DNA from: Mytilus edulis
Taxonomy: Eukaryota > Mollusca > Bivalvia > Mytilida > Mytilidae
Length of the DNA: 64,000 nt
Direction: 5' to 3'
NCBI RefSeq assembly: GCF_963676685.1
Contig: NC_092356.1
Location: 23,113,750-23,177,749 of the forward strand
Shown here one piece after another: positions 35,023 to 48,029 of this stretch (positions within the stretch are counted from its first letter, which is position 1; the number at the start of each line of letters is the position of its first letter). The notes beneath the pieces were generated by a model. It made no database searches, was not told the DNA's origin, and saw only the letters and a list, made by a program, of their open reading frames with translations. The translations under genes and the position numbers were made by a program.

Positions 35023-35689
35023 TCTTTGTTATTATTGTTTTTATCAAAGTCTTGAATTACCGTTCTTTACTTCGCTTAAGGTAACTTGCTTTGATTTTGA
35101 TTCTATTGTACCATGTATTCACTTTATATATGACTTATTTGCTTCAAATATCTTTTACAAAGGTATCAATTGCACCAATATAAAGAGTGTTCATTTGCGC
35201 CAATGTCCCTGTACTCATATGTATCATATATAAGATTTCCAGATACACTATTGTACCCTATAAAGAATAGCTTATGGGAGACATGATACTCTTGTTGCAA
35301 TAAATGTCAAAATAACAAGACATAATGAGATGTTATGGTGACAATACTTTGTGATCACAACCATTATGAACTGAACCATCATCAACTGCGACCACAGGCA
35401 TGTCATCAGTGATATAATAAACATTCGCGCAAATGAGCTTATCCCGACGATTTTCTTGTTAAAAGTAAACCCAAGAGGAAAATCAAACCTAACGCATTTG
35501 ACATCTTGTAAGTGCCAATATAATTTCTATGAATAACTCTTCACATACACCAGGTTTAAAATTGTGTAATCAAGTAAACTCATCAATAATGCTCGTATGA
35601 AAATAGTTTAAAAGGCGAATTGAGGACCAAACATTCTGAAATGTTTTGTAAAAGAAAGCTTAGGTAATCTATTCCTGGGGTAGAAAATG

Positions 35690-36015
35690 CTAAAATCTAG
35701 GGAAAAAATGAGCGAAAACAATATATAGGTCCGTTTGCTTGTTTTCGACATATTAGCTATTGAAATTTTGGCGGGAAAGTGTTCTCTCTTGATTTTTCAG
35801 AGCTTTATCATTGACAAGTTTAAGTTCTCAAAATCTATTAGAAAAACAAAGATGTTATAAGACTTTTACAGATTGCTTATAATTACACATGTGAAAGATT
35901 TATAAGAAAGAAAAATGGGCTTAGTGGGCAATTTATTTTAAGGCATTCAAATGGATAAAACCAGAGGATTCCGAAAATCTGACAGAAATTCCAAAACATG
36001 ATTTGCGAACATCCT
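35690..36015 (+). repeat. Dispersed repeat, second copy of 29,560 family
   Basis: Same landmarks and order as the first copy, with scattered differences. Confidence 0.8.
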
Positions 36016-36120
36016 TAAATATTTGAAAAAGTGATATGAAAAAATATTGACATATAAGGCCAGGACCAAACTATTACTGCATATTTTGTAAAATCAAATG
36101 CCTATTTTAAACTCATCATA

Positions 36121-36332
36121 TACTGTGGATTCATTTATTTTCGTTGGTATAAATTTTCGTGGATGAAGGAAACATCACATGTTTGTGGACATTTAATTTT
36201 GTAGTTTTGTCGAAGTCTGAATACAAACCTATCGAAAATTTGTCACTCATTGAACATTTAATTTCGTGTTACACCTGTACCCACGAATGCCACGAAAATT
36301 GGTATCCAACGAATAATAATGAATCCACAGTA
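36121..36332. mobile_element. TACTGTGGATTCATT palindromic MITE, copy c
   Basis: Best preserved copy, with exact ends TACTGTGGATTCATT and AATGAATCCACAGTA. Most of the element can fold on itself. Confidence 0.8.
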
Positions 36333-36339
36333 TATTTTT

Positions 36340-37570
36340 AAACAATTATTGAGTTGCATATTTGTGTATTCCCATGTTTAAACTGTGACACAACCCTTGA
36401 CTCTCTTTTGCCTAAAATCATTTTTTGCAGTCGATACAAAATCAATGTATGTGAATTTATTGTAAGATTTGCTTAAAATGTGATACCACCATTTATTTTC
36501 CCCTGTTAGTCTTTGTTAAATATGCACTTTTCAAACAAATGTGCAGAATTTATCTTTGTTTCAAATAAAGAAATTCTTGGCATGAGTAGAGGTTTATCCT
36601 GTCCAGGACTATAGAAAAAAATTCACATAACATTTCATTGCATATAAGAACATATACATCACTGATGTTAACCAATCAAATGTCTCCCCTTTTTTAACCT
36701 GTGTACAAGATTTAGTAACCATGTACCCTCAAGTTTACAAAATATTCTACAGAAACCCCAAATAAAAAAAATAATGGTGCTTGCTTTGAAATAACCAAGA
36801 CATATGTTTATGACACAGAAATATTTTACTGCAATAAAATGTAGGATTAATTACCTACAACTGTCAAATTCAAGGGAATATTTTTTTCCACCTATTTTCG
36901 TATACAACCGGATGTGACGTACCATGATTTGGTGATATTACACCTTAATACAAAAGGAAGAATCAGTTTCGACTGCGTGTCGCAATTAACATTCTGAGAT
37001 ATAACGTGGAATATAACTTATCATCCTGATGTTGCTTTACTATCATCTTCCTTATTCTTCGAAACAAATGATTTTGACTCATTTTACTGTTAATAATATG
37101 CTTTTGTTTGCGTGTGTAAGTATTTTTATAGTTTCAAAAGAGAGTCGAAAGATACCAGACATGCAACAGAGACATTCAAAGTCATTTATCGAAAACAAAC
37201 TGACATTTCCAGATCAAAGTTCATGCATTTGAATAAGTGTTTCTATGATAAAACATTAAATAAACCGTAACTCAGAATGTTACAGTATTAGCCATATATA
37301 CATTTTAATAAGAAACCTTTTTTGCAGAAATGGCTGTCCCTTACCACCAATAGACTGAATTCAGAAACTGATAGTGTTCATGCTGTTCAATCTTTGAATT
37401 AAACACCTTGTTTTCCTTTTTTTTAACATTATGTTGCCAGTTTTTGCCCCTGTGGTATCATTCATAATAATGCTATTTGTTACACTATTATAATATTATA
37501 AATATTACAAAAGAGCTGGGCAGAGTTCATAGCATGAGATCGAATATTATACTTTTATTGTATTAATGTA
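36340..37570. other. Intergenic, nothing identified
   Basis: No exon, array or repeat match within the window was recognised. Confidence 0.5.
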
Positions 37571-37574
37571 TTTA

Positions 37575-37845
37575 GGTGGTACCAAACACTTTGACTAAAA
37601 TTGATTGTCTCGTTTGGTTTCATAAAGTATGGACAAAATATTTACTCTAACCTTTTGGCAAAATATAAAAATTTCAAAAAAATTGAACCACACACTTTAT
37701 CGGAAAATTTCATTGAATATTTAGCAGTTTCTAATTGTACTAATTGTGATTATTGAGAAGACCAACATTTCCTTAACAATAACACGCGATTAAAACGTTC
37801 ACTTGATTTTTACAGAGTTATCTCCCTGTAGTGTAATGTACCACC
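37575..37845. mobile_element. GGTGGTACC-ended MITE, diverged copy
   Basis: Ends GGTGGTACCAAACACTT and AGTGTAATGTACCACC and shares GAGTTATCTCCCTGTAGTGT with 15,926-16,188. The flanks no longer show a clean TTAA pair. Confidence 0.75.
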
Positions 37846-38194
37846 TCAGATATATATCAAATGTCGCCATATCTATGAAAACAAACGTCCTTGAAGGAAA
37901 ACGTAGACATCTGTAGATGGATGAACTTATATTACCAATCGGCAATCATCGGGTTAATCCGCTACTACCTTTCTATTCGGAACGAAACGGAATCAACCGA
38001 GTTGTGACGAATGTCTATATAACTTGTTTATGGTCGTTGAGAAGTATCGATAAAAATGTGAACAATAACTGCTTTACCTGATATTATCACAACGCTATGT
38101 TAATGAAGCAGTCCTTCAGAAGATATTCATCTTTAAAGTTACCCTTGAAAATTACCAAAGATCTTTAGCCAATATTCATAGAATATAGAAAAAA

Positions 38195-38420
38195 AAAGAT
38201 GTGGTATGATTGCCAATGAGACAACTATCCACAAAAGACCAAAATGACACAGACATTAACAACTATAGGTCACCGTACGGCCTTCAACAATGGGCAAAGC
38301 CCATACCGCATAGTCAGCTAAAAAAGGCCCCGATAAGACAATGTAAAACAATTCAAACGAGAAAACTAACGGCCTTATTTGTGTAAAAAAAATGAACGAA
38401 AATCAAATATGTAACGCATA
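38195..38420 (+). repeat. 'GTGGTATGATTGCCAATGAG' dispersed repeat, copy b
   Basis: Well-preserved copy with GTGGTATGATTGCCAATGAG, CCGTACGGCCTTCAACAATG and ACAATTCAAACGAG. Confidence 0.85.
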
Positions 38421-39329
38421 AACAAACGACAACGACAGAATAGAGATCATTTGTATATATGATAACACATCAACTTAATTTATTGCAAGCACACCTGGCT
38501 ATTTACTTATGTTGTATCTACACTTTGAATTTTAAATAACAAATAAAAAGCATATAATAAACATTGAATATTCTCGTGTGAATCACAAAAGTATCTCAAT
38601 TATAATTAAAAAAAGATGTTCGTTAATATTTGTTTTTTGCTTGAGTTATATCGTTGACAAACTGTTGGTGTGGTTAAGTTTTAATAAATATATATGCAAT
38701 TAATGATATTCTAATTATGATTATAAGTCAGAATATTCAAAAATTCATTCATTGCATATGTTTCGAGAAAAAGGTTAGGCAAATCAACTGTCTAATTATG
38801 AATCTTTTAGGTAGATAACAAACCATGTTATTAAAACTTAATAACTTAAAAATTCGGACTTATTTTTCGGCAATCATCGGGTGAATCCGCTAATAAACAA
38901 CTCATCATTTATACCGGGGTATTTTGTTTATTTCTGATACCATTTGACTATTGACGAAGGTTAGTAATGGGATATAACAAATGCCTTTAATAAATCAAAA
39001 CAGAAGTTATATATACGACAATAATTAAGTTTTGGATGTAACGCGTCTTTTGATTGGTGCTTTGTCAATCAGGTCAGAGATATAATGTTGTCATGTGAAC
39101 CGAGTTCGATAGAATACTTACAGCCGATTTCAATGAGTATGTAGCTAAATGTAATATTTTTGGTTAGCTTGCTTGATAGCTGAATCGTGAAGGCATTGTT
39201 AGGTAAGGTATACTACCCTTAGTGTGTGTTTGGCTTTGTCCTTTATAGCCATAGCGTTGTCAGTTAATTTTCGATATATGAGTTTGAATGTCCCTCTGGT
39301 ATATTTCGCCCCTCTTTGGTGATCTTATA

Positions 39330-40450
39330 ATAACTGAAGCAATTCATATACAAAACATTAAGGAGACAATAATTATACATTAGTTCTTGAATTTGTTAGT
39401 CATATTTAGTCATATTTATTCTTGCCTATCACAAAACCTAGAATTGATGATCCAATATATTTACATTTTTAATTTTAATACGTATATGATCAAATATTAA
39501 ATCTATTGACAAAATGAAATATATTGCTTTGGTGTGTCAAAACGTAAAGGAGTGTAAATTAAACGCAAAAGATATTCTTATATAATTAAATGTACAATAT
39601 ATTGATAACCATTTCTAATATGATATTTTTCTGCCTTTAACCATATTTTTTCTAGACGGTCTATAGTACCGTTTTTCTATTCGTTTGATGTGTTGATCTT
39701 TTAAATGTCTATTTGATACTGGAATTTCGATTTTAAGTTTTCCTATTGACTTCCCCTTTTTCAGTTAAGTAAATTCAGAAAATCTATGTTTATTTGACAA
39801 AAAATTGAGAATATGCCACAATTATTGTAAATGATCCAACTTTAACTAGTTCTTTACAAGGTTTACCCCCAGATTCTATAACAAATTGTGTAACAAAAAC
39901 TGTCATTGGTCAGAAATGTGTACATTTAATTTTCATAAATACAAATTAAGAAGTAACATTGCTTTTATTTTCAATTTTAGAAGCATTTTGTGGTAAGGGT
40001 TTTTAATGAACATGCGTTTTCTTATTCATGAATTTTATTCCTGCATATCACAAAGGCTAGTATGATGCTAGATATTACATCTCTTACATATAAATCGTGA
40101 GCAACATTCCAAGACCATGTGATTTTCAAAGAAATTGTAGCATTCCTTTTTCTGCTTTATAATATCAAAACATCAACAATAGTGCATATGAAGCAAGAAT
40201 GTGCTTCTTGGCAGAAAATGCATGTTTGATGTATGAACTGATTTGTTTCGAATGTTTTTCTAAAACGACCAACACATGTTTCTATGTTAATATGTCTCCC
40301 GTAAAGTTTGGTAGATCTAGTAATGGTGATCTATGATACAAGATTGTTTTTGTTGGGTTAGTGTTAGAATTTCGCTTCAAAAAATAATCGCCATGGTTAG
40401 AGACAGTAATTGTTGATGGAAAATTTGATGTATGTGTTATGGGAACATTA
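39330..40450. other. Intergenic, no gene seen
   Basis: AT-rich DNA downstream of the LINE fragment on its strand. I could not recognise a reverse transcriptase domain here. Confidence 0.45.
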
Positions 40451-40455
40451 GATGA

Positions 40456-41117
40456 TTAAAGAAATGTGACTTTATTGTAATAAGGATTCGTCTTGTACAT
40501 GTGTAAGATAACTTTGCTTGTTTCTAGATATTTCAGTTTCATTTCATCATAACTTGGTATTAGATTTTCAGGATCAACATTATTTATTTGACAAGAATCT
40601 CCTATAATACAATCAGGACATTTTTCCAATCCCAGCATATTCATATTCCGAATTAAACATATGTTTCCTTGTCTTGCAAAAGTACTGATCTCATTTTTTA
40701 ATAAGTTATAATCATTTCTAAAATAGTTTGAATTTATAAGGGGACGTATATTACGCATATATATAAATCTTCAACAGAACTCATTTTCAAGTTTTAGATT
40801 TTGTACCATCTATATTTGTTATACCCTTAGCTATTTATATTTTTTAATAAACAATTATCCCTCCTCTATGTCGACGTGCATTTTCTTTTTCTTTTTCGAA
40901 TTTTTCAAAAGGTATTATAATTATATATTTTGTAATCTTTATACTCCCCTTTCCAGGTTTGAAGTAATATATGTATCAAACTTCGAATTTTATCTAAAAA
41001 TAGTTCATTTTGGATTTTGTCCCCGAGGCCACGCTCATTCCAAGCAGAAACAGTCAGAAAACCTTTATTTTTATGTGTTCCCATGTTATTTTTTTTAGTA
41101 AAATAAATAGTCTGCAA
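40456..41117 (-). pseudogene. LINE-type endonuclease fragment
   Basis: Two reverse-strand frames read in order like an AP-endonuclease domain of a non-LTR retrotransposon. The first (about 41,117-40,905) has LTVSAWNERGLGDKIQNELF, resembling the family's N-terminal '(S/T)WNVRGLG.K...F' and ending near '..TWKGE'. The second (40,758-40,456) has EISTFARQGNICLIRNMNML followed by 'D.IIGD', resembling 'EI..F...G.ILL.GDFN.R....D.I..D'. The catalytic GDFN has become RNMN and the two pieces are out of frame, so it is dead. No reverse transcriptase part was identified. Confidence 0.7.
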
Positions 41118-41119
41118 AA

Positions 41120-42150
41120 AATCATTACAACTATTATTTTATATGTTTCTAATCAAGATTGCATTTAAGTTTGTCTACTGCCATATCATTGACTTAAGAA
41201 CAACAACCCTGGTTTATCATTGAAACATAAGATTCTTCATTGGCAGATGATATATTTATATTTCAACTCATACTATATATTTGTATATAATAGAAATTTC
41301 AAGCAATATACAATATGTCATCATTTAAACAATACCAGAGAGCAAATAAAGATAACTCTTAATTGTTGAATACGCAAATGAAAAACAAAGTTATTCTCTA
41401 TTTTCTGTGAATTATTTCTTTTATACACTAAATTAAGTGTTGTTCATACTTTAAAATTATTGATTACGAAGTTCATTTCTTATATGTCCATTATAGCAAA
41501 TTTGGAATTGCTTTACCAAAAATATTTTCTAATTTCCTGAATTTGTTTTGATTTGTTGTCCAAAAATTAACATACAGAACAACTTTTAAGCCTCTCTTTT
41601 GTCTAGTCTGATATCAATAATCTAATTTTACCTGCTTGTTTTCAAGGATTTGCCAGGTATAATGCAAATGCACATGTAATAATATCTATGTTATTTCTCT
41701 TAATGATATATGTTTAAAAGTAAATATCCAACAAACATTCTTAGACTTATCTTTTCTGCCTACTTCAACCCAAAAACTAAATAGATAAAAGATCATTATT
41801 TCTTATCATTACTTATAAATGTCCATATATCATTCCACTAAACATGTATTCAAACATTATGTACATGTTGTTCCTATCATTGTTCATGAGCATGTGAATA
41901 GTTTTTGTTATATTTGTTTATCTGTATATCTGTTATTTGTATTGCCTTTATATCTATTGTTTGTATTCTCTGTATATCTATTGTACAAATTCTACATGTC
42001 CTGTATGTAACTCTGATATCCATATGTATCTCTTTTATTGTATCCACTTCTGTTCTGGTCATAAATTAACCTCACCGAATAGGCATTCTTGTAAGACTTG
42101 AATATTTGTTAATAAAAGGTGTATTTTACATGGATATTAATGTGTGTACT
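41120..42150. other. Intergenic, possible 3' part of a repeat
   Basis: It contains a run of imperfect TGTATATCTATTGT-type repeats (about 41,920-42,010) followed by AATAAAAGG near 42,111. No gene recognised. Confidence 0.4.
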
Positions 42151-42154
42151 TCTA

Positions 42155-42720
42155 CGTACTAAGTCAGGAATCAGATGTTATGTAGTTGTCGTTTGTTGAT
42201 GTGGTTCATACGTGTTTTTCGTTTGTCGTTTTTTATATAGATTACACCGTTGGCTTTCTCGTTAGAATGCTTTTACCTGTGACGTCACTTTTGTAGCGTT
42301 ATCCAGTCGTGTATAAGACAATGCATGTGTTTTTTTCATTGTGTGCTGTTTATGTGCTATCCTAGGTTGTTTTACGTACTCGTTTTTATTCTGTGATTAG
42401 TCACCACTTTGTTGTCCACATGAATATCATTTATATTGATATAGGACGATGTGGTATGAGTGCCAATGAGACAACTCTCCATCCAAGTAACAATTTATAA
42501 AAGTAAACTCTTATAGGTCAGGGTACGACCTTCAACAAGAAGCCTTGGCTAACACCGAACAGCAGGTTTTTAAAGGCCCCAAAATTTACTAGTATAAAAC
42601 CATTCAAACGGGAAAACTAATGGTCTAATCTAAATAAAAACGAGAAACAAGAAACACTTATGAACTACATAAAAAGACGACAACCACTGTACATTAGATT
42701 CCTGATATGGTCATTTTTAT
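42155..42720. repeat. Inverted pair of dispersed-repeat halves around copy c
   Basis: The left part (42,155-42,275: GTCAGGAATCAGATG..., GTTGTCGTTTGTTGATGTGG) is the reverse complement of the right part (42,595-42,715). Between them lies the 'GTGGTATGAGTGCCAATGAG' block (42,447 on). The unit can fold into a large hairpin. Confidence 0.7.
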
Positions 42721-42814
42721 AAATTTACTGTTTGCAAAAGTACGAATTATTTTAAATGCATACGCAGGATTTTCTTATCCCAAGCATAGATAACCTATCA
42801 ATATTTGTCACAAT

Positions 42815-42930
42815 TTTTTTTGAATTTTGTATCATCAATGCTTTTCAACTTTGTACTTGTTTGGCTTTTTTTTCTATTTTGATCTGAGTGTCACTGATGA
42901 GTATTCCGTAGATATAATGTAGTCCTGTCA
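42815..42930 (-). repeat. Dispersed 'GACGCGCGTTTCGTCTAC' repeat, decayed reverse copy
   Basis: Contains ATGCTTTTCAACTTTGTACTTGTTTGGC and TGTCACTGATGAGT in the order of the family on the reverse strand; the diagnostic GACGCGCGTT end is mutated. Confidence 0.5.
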
Positions 42931-43261
42931 TGCAATGTTGTCATTTTAGTGTTATATTTAACATTGCCATCAAAGTACGAGGTTTTGTCTGGCCGTAAAA
43001 CCAGGTTCAACCAACCATTTTGTATTCTTTAAATGTCCTGTACCAAGTCAGGAAAATAGCAGTTGTTATCTTATAGTTCGTTTCTATGTGTATTGCATTG
43101 CCGTTTTGGTTGTTTGTTGCACTTTAGTGTTTTGTTGTTTCGTTGTTTTCCTCTTATAGTTGATGTGTTTAACTAAGTTTTAGTTTGTAACCCGGATTTG
43201 TTTTCTCTCAATCGATTTATGACTTTCAAAAGTGGTATACTACTGTTGTCTTTATTTAACA

Positions 43262-43490
43262 CTAGTCATTTTTTTATAGCTTACTGTTCGGTGTGAACCA
43301 AGGCTCCGTGTTGAAGACCTTACTTTGACCTATAATGGTTTTTCTTTTACAAATTGTTACTTGGATTGAGATCATTCGTCACAATTCGGCCGATTCCGTG
43401 CCTTCATAGTAGCGAATTCACCCAAGGATTGCTGATTGGAATGGAGAGTTGTCTCATTAGCACTCATAACACATTTTCTTATATCTATAT
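43262..43490 (-). repeat. 'GTGGTATGATTGCCAATGAG' dispersed repeat, reverse copy
   Basis: Reverse-complement landmarks: GTTCGGTGTGAACCAAGGCT, GTTGAAGACCTTAC, GAGTTGTCTCATTAGCACTC. Confidence 0.75.
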
Positions 43491-44327
43491 ATGGCAATAA
43501 TCTAGTGGATATTGTATGTTTATTTAAGAAGCTCGCAGTCGCATTTAATGCACAAAAAACAATCTGTTATGAGAACACTTCTTAAGCTACTTTGTATCCA
43601 CCAGTATTATTTGTTTGTTTTAGTTACCCACATCGATATGTACACACACGACCTAAATTGTCATGTCAGTTTTTCTAGTTAAAACACTCAATATTATGCC
43701 TGTAAAATAGATTGCTAGATGTATAGCAGATATAAGTAAATCAATCTAACAATTGATGTATTTGATATACACCTTATGAAAATAGTGCAAATTAGGAAAT
43801 ATTTCAAAATACAAGTTACCTCGACATCGACATTCTGGTCGTCGTCGTCCATTTCGGAACAATTCGGTGTTTAAACTTTATTTAAAGCTCGGAACTCCTC
43901 ATTTGCATTTATACATGTATCAGTAGAACGCGTTGATGGTACATCATACACATATGTTCATCACAACGGGATAAGAAAGTATGTTTTTAGCTATTCAAGA
44001 TTTTCGGTTATTGTGCTTCGTTGTTTTATAAGTATGAAGTAACCTCTAAGGTGCTCTTATGTAGCATGCTATAATATGTGAAACAAGTATTGAAAAGATA
44101 GACATAAAATAACTCAATTGTAATGCTATGTTTTATTATTTCATTTTTCATTTAGGTTCATATAGTATCTTCCCATAAATAGCATGTCTTCTGATATCTT
44201 TATGGTACCAACAGCCTTGAAAATAGAAACAAATGTTAATAGCATCCATTGAAGCATAATTCTACTAGAATATTATTAGATTAGTACTCAATATAAAAAA
44301 AATCATACGTCAATGAATGACATTAAA

Positions 44328-44382
44328 ATCCTGACAAAAAGAGACTTCAGCGCCATACTTTTGCACATAGAAAACTCAAAAC
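44328..44382 (-). pseudogene. Broken C exon of inverted cysteine-rich paralogue
   Basis: A TTTTACAG acceptor at the higher-coordinate end is followed by a piece matching the start of exon 6 of the intact gene (TCTATGTGCAAA...GTATGGCGCTGAAG). One base is missing after TGCAAAA, so the frame shifts, and homology fades after about 55 bases. Sequence just beyond, around 44,040-44,110, matches the DNA after the intact gene's stop (about 60,280-60,400) in reverse, marking the end of the inverted arm. Confidence 0.7.
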
Positions 44383-44636
44383 CTGTAAAATTAGAAGCAA
44401 TAGCCATATGTACTAATGTCAAGAAATTGTTTGGGTAAGACAAAATTGCGGGAGAATTTATTAAAAATATTATACACACTACTACACTAGTGTATCGTGG
44501 TTATTTCATTAGTTCTAAATCTATATATCAGTTTTGGATTGGTTTTGATTTGTTATCGCGTTTTTAATTACAGGGTTTAAGCGAAAAAATAAAGAAAAGA
44601 CTATAACTGTGATGTTTATGTTTAATTGTATTCATT

Positions 44637-44915
44637 TAAGGAATGACTGTAATATTTTTTCTGTCTATGAAGAAATAACATCAAAAATTTGGTGCACACT
44701 GAATAACGCGCGTAGCAGGTTATTTAACAGTGTGCACCACATTTTTTATGTTATTTCGAATAGACAGAAAACATATTACAGTCATTTCTTATAATTTAAT
44801 TCTAAATTCCATTTTAAACCGTAGAAAACCTTGAAAAACGTTGCTGACGTCACAATCACATGACTAAATTATGTCTATGGTCTGATATCAAAATAATGTC
44901 AGCCAATCAAAAATT
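44637..44915. mobile_element. Palindromic MITE (GGAATGACTGTAAT family), copy 1
   Basis: Two arms, GGAATGACTGTAATATTTTT and its complement around 44,770-44,790, enclose GGTGCACACTGAATAACGCG...TGTGCACC. A 3' part with GACGTCACAATCACATGACT and TCAGCCAATCAAAA follows. The second copy is at 58,972-59,285; a fragment of the end lies near 39,032-39,060 on the other strand. Confidence 0.8.
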
Positions 44916-45062
44916 AAATTATTTAGAAATAGTAAGAATAACAGATTTTATTTTACAATTTCAAATACTTGCCGTTGCAATAGTAAAAGTGTGTATTGTT
45001 TTTTTTTAAAGTTTGTATACTATTAATGTGTATCAATCAAACAAGCAGACCATGTATGTTGA

Positions 45063-46587
45063 TATATGAGACAATATCTGAAAAAGTCTAATTTTCTTGT
45101 CCCACCTTTCACCAGCAATTATTTTTTTATTCATGCATCTTTTTGGAAAATTTTAAGTTTTAGTATTGTCTAAAGTATATAATGCACCAATCGCACCCAA
45201 TTAAACATTCTTTTTAATATTTCTTCTAATAATTTTATGATTTAAATGGTCAACCACCCCCCTCCCCACCCCCACCCCCATCAGGTTGTCCCCTGTTATT
45301 TTTTGAAAATTTAATCATTCAAAGAATATAGGTAGACAGCCTACCGATTTTCACAAATCTGATAGATTATATACAAAAACTTCTCCATTACTGGTCTGAT
45401 TTTGTTATAACTGAAGCATGTAATAAAAATTTGGCATTTTTAAAGGTCTTTTAAATGTTGTCCCCAGGGGTAATTTCCCTCCTGTTACCGCTGTTTTTTT
45501 TCCACCTGTGGACACGTTTGAAAGACCAGAAATGTATTTCTTGTAATGCAACGTGAAGAGCATCATTTCCTGAATGTATGACTACATATGTTTAGATGAA
45601 CATCAGCCAGTTTGAAAAATTGATATGTAGATAGAAGTAAACTTCTACACAATTCGATTAAATGAACAAAAAGTATTGCAAAATTCCTTTCTGTTACGTT
45701 CTGACATGTTACTTGATAAAAAGTAACAGCAACTTGATAAAAAGTAACAGCATAACCATAATCAGTAACAGGAAGTATGCTAAATACAATTTCACTGATT
45801 AATCACAAAGTTAATATACTATATACCATTTATTTCATTTAATATAAGTTATCATCGCCATATTAAATAAATTTCAAAATAGTATACAGTATATTGAATG
45901 AAAAAATAGTTTTTTTGCTCTTGATAACAGCAGAGAACATTGTGCAATTATAGTATAGTAGATAGTAACAGAAAGGAATTTATTTTAAAATTTTTCATTA
46001 CCTAGGCAGATTTTTCGTCTTGCAAATACAGTTTCAAAGGATAAATGACATTGCTTGCTGTTATCTTCTAATTGAGACCAATCTGAAATGATGTATTTTT
46101 CTTAAAATATAAAATAAAGCATTTTTTTGAGAAAAAATCCTTTATGTTACCAACTCTGTCCTGTTACCGTTGTCCTGTTACTCAAGTTTCTTTCATGTAA
46201 TTGACATATCTGACTATATTTTAGTATATTTCTAAGCCTTTTGTATAGTAAATGCTAAAATCAATAATTGGCATTTAATCAACTATTGCAGGTTATACTA
46301 GTAAACCACACATAGTGTCTTAAACTTATTCCTTGTTCTCATTAGAAACTTTTTAAAATTGATTCACTAAAGGTAACAGGAAAGAACTGGATTTTTTTTA
46401 CCATTTTTCAAATTGCCATTGTTCATGTTGTTACCACATTTAAGAATTGTTTGAATTACAGACAACAGTTCCTAGATCCTCAATGTGTGTTCTTTGATTT
46501 GTGCTATTAAAATACCGGGATAAAGATATTTTTTTGTTTTTTTTCTAATTGCCAAAAATTTGACTTTTTCAGATATTGTCTCATATA
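45063..46587. mobile_element. 1.5-kb inverted-repeat element rich in GTAACAG motifs
   Basis: The left end ATATGAGACAATATCTGAAA and the right end (complement, about 46,563-46,587) form an exact inverted repeat of at least 25 bases, with TA-rich flanks. The interior is non-coding and holds about ten GTAACAG/CTGTTAC or closely related motifs in both orientations (for example 45,483, 45,723, 45,744, 45,766, 45,966, 46,161, 46,172, 46,374) plus C-rich runs near 45,255. I do not recognise the family. Confidence 0.6.
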
Positions 46588-46589
46588 TA

Positions 46590-47879
46590 CACATGGAAAA
46601 AAATATTGCAACACCTTGATTTTTTAGAAGTTGAAAAATCAGTCTCTTTTTTTTGGATGGAATATAATAAAATATTTGTATAATATTATTGAAATATAGT
46701 TTATGATAACATTGGCATTGAAAGGAACAAAAAATGTTTGAAAAAAATTGATTTATATAACCACAATTTTAATAACAAAATGAAGTGTTTTTTGTACAAA
46801 AATATGCATTTTACAACTTTTACTGTAGTCGAACCTTACAATGTCAGACATTTCAAAATTAATCTTCAGATGACTGTTCACATCATGGTTGATCGTTATA
46901 CGCCAAAGAATTAGTACTTTGTGCGCAGCCTCCATTCAAACGGATAACCGCATCTAAACGTCTTCTGATTCCTGCCAAAAATCGACTAATTTGTTGCTAA
47001 GGTAGCAGCAACCATTTCTGATGAAGAGCATTGTTTATTTCATGGTGTGTTTGAACTGGGGTGTCCTTTCGCGCACGTTCCGCCCAATAGTGTTCCATAT
47101 ATGCTCCATATGGTTCAAATCCGGGTTACGATCCGTCCGAGGAAGATGAACCGAGTTCCATTGGAACAATGGATCTTCCTCCACGATGCTAATTTTCAAC
47201 TTTAGCGAGCTCTGCACTACATTGGATACGGATAACTGTGTGTCTGTTTGTAAGCAAAGGTCTCTGAAATGGTCTTATCGCACGATAACCAGTAGCGATG
47301 AGTCGATCACGAACAGTTCTTGTTAAAAAGCTCCTGTATGCCCACCACTCTCTTTTTAGAATTGTATTGTATGCAATGGGTTTCCTTCTGACCAACCTTC
47401 ATTATGCTTGATTTTCCCTAGCAAATGGTATAGGGGGTCTTCTTTATCTCGGAAGGTCTTGAACATCGTTTAGTGCCTTATTTTTTAACTCAAAACTTAT
47501 AGTGGAATGGTGATGACCAACAATACGTGCAGTTGTTACAGCGACATACCTGCTTCTCTCATGCTGATAATATGCCATCTTGCTGCAGTTTAGAGTTGTC
47601 GAGGACCCATTACAAGATGTCAATCACATAACTTTAAAAACTTGGTTATTTAAAGTGTTGAAAACAATGAGGATGAAAACATCTGTTTTGCTGTTTACGG
47701 GTACAGTAGCTGCATGTGCAGATAAAAACTTATCGATTCGATATTTATTGATTAAGCTCAGGTGATACTTAAATAATGTTTAAGTTGTTCTATTTTACCA
47801 AATTATATCACAAAAAAATAAAAAGTGTTTTTTTGTTATTTCAATTTCAATTTGGTGTTGCAATACTTTTTTCCATGTG
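46590..47879 (-). mobile_element. Decayed Tc1-like DNA transposon
   Basis: Its terminal inverted repeats, CACATGGAAAAAA(A/G)TATTGC through AACACC, are flanked by TA. The 1.29-kb length is right for Tc1 elements. On the minus strand, fragments of a Tc1 transposase appear in order: a helix-turn-helix-like part (about 47,590-47,450), a segment with YRSFLTRTVRDRLIATGYRA then PFQRPLLTNRH (47,395-47,189), and the C-terminal 'NPDLNHMEHIWNTIGRNVRE' (47,217-47,035). Frames are shifted and most of the DDE catalytic core between the last two parts is missing, so it cannot make transposase. It sits about 33 bp from the donor of the B exon at 47,913. Confidence 0.85.
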
Positions 47880-48029
47880 TATACATATCTAATTCATATT
47901 GGTCGAACTTACATGGTGTGCAGCAGACTTGATCACCACAGCACAATGAACGATCTACTATGCCATTACCACCATCACACGAAGCGTTGCTCGGAATACA
48001 GAATGAACCTTCTGGACACGTATCTAAAG

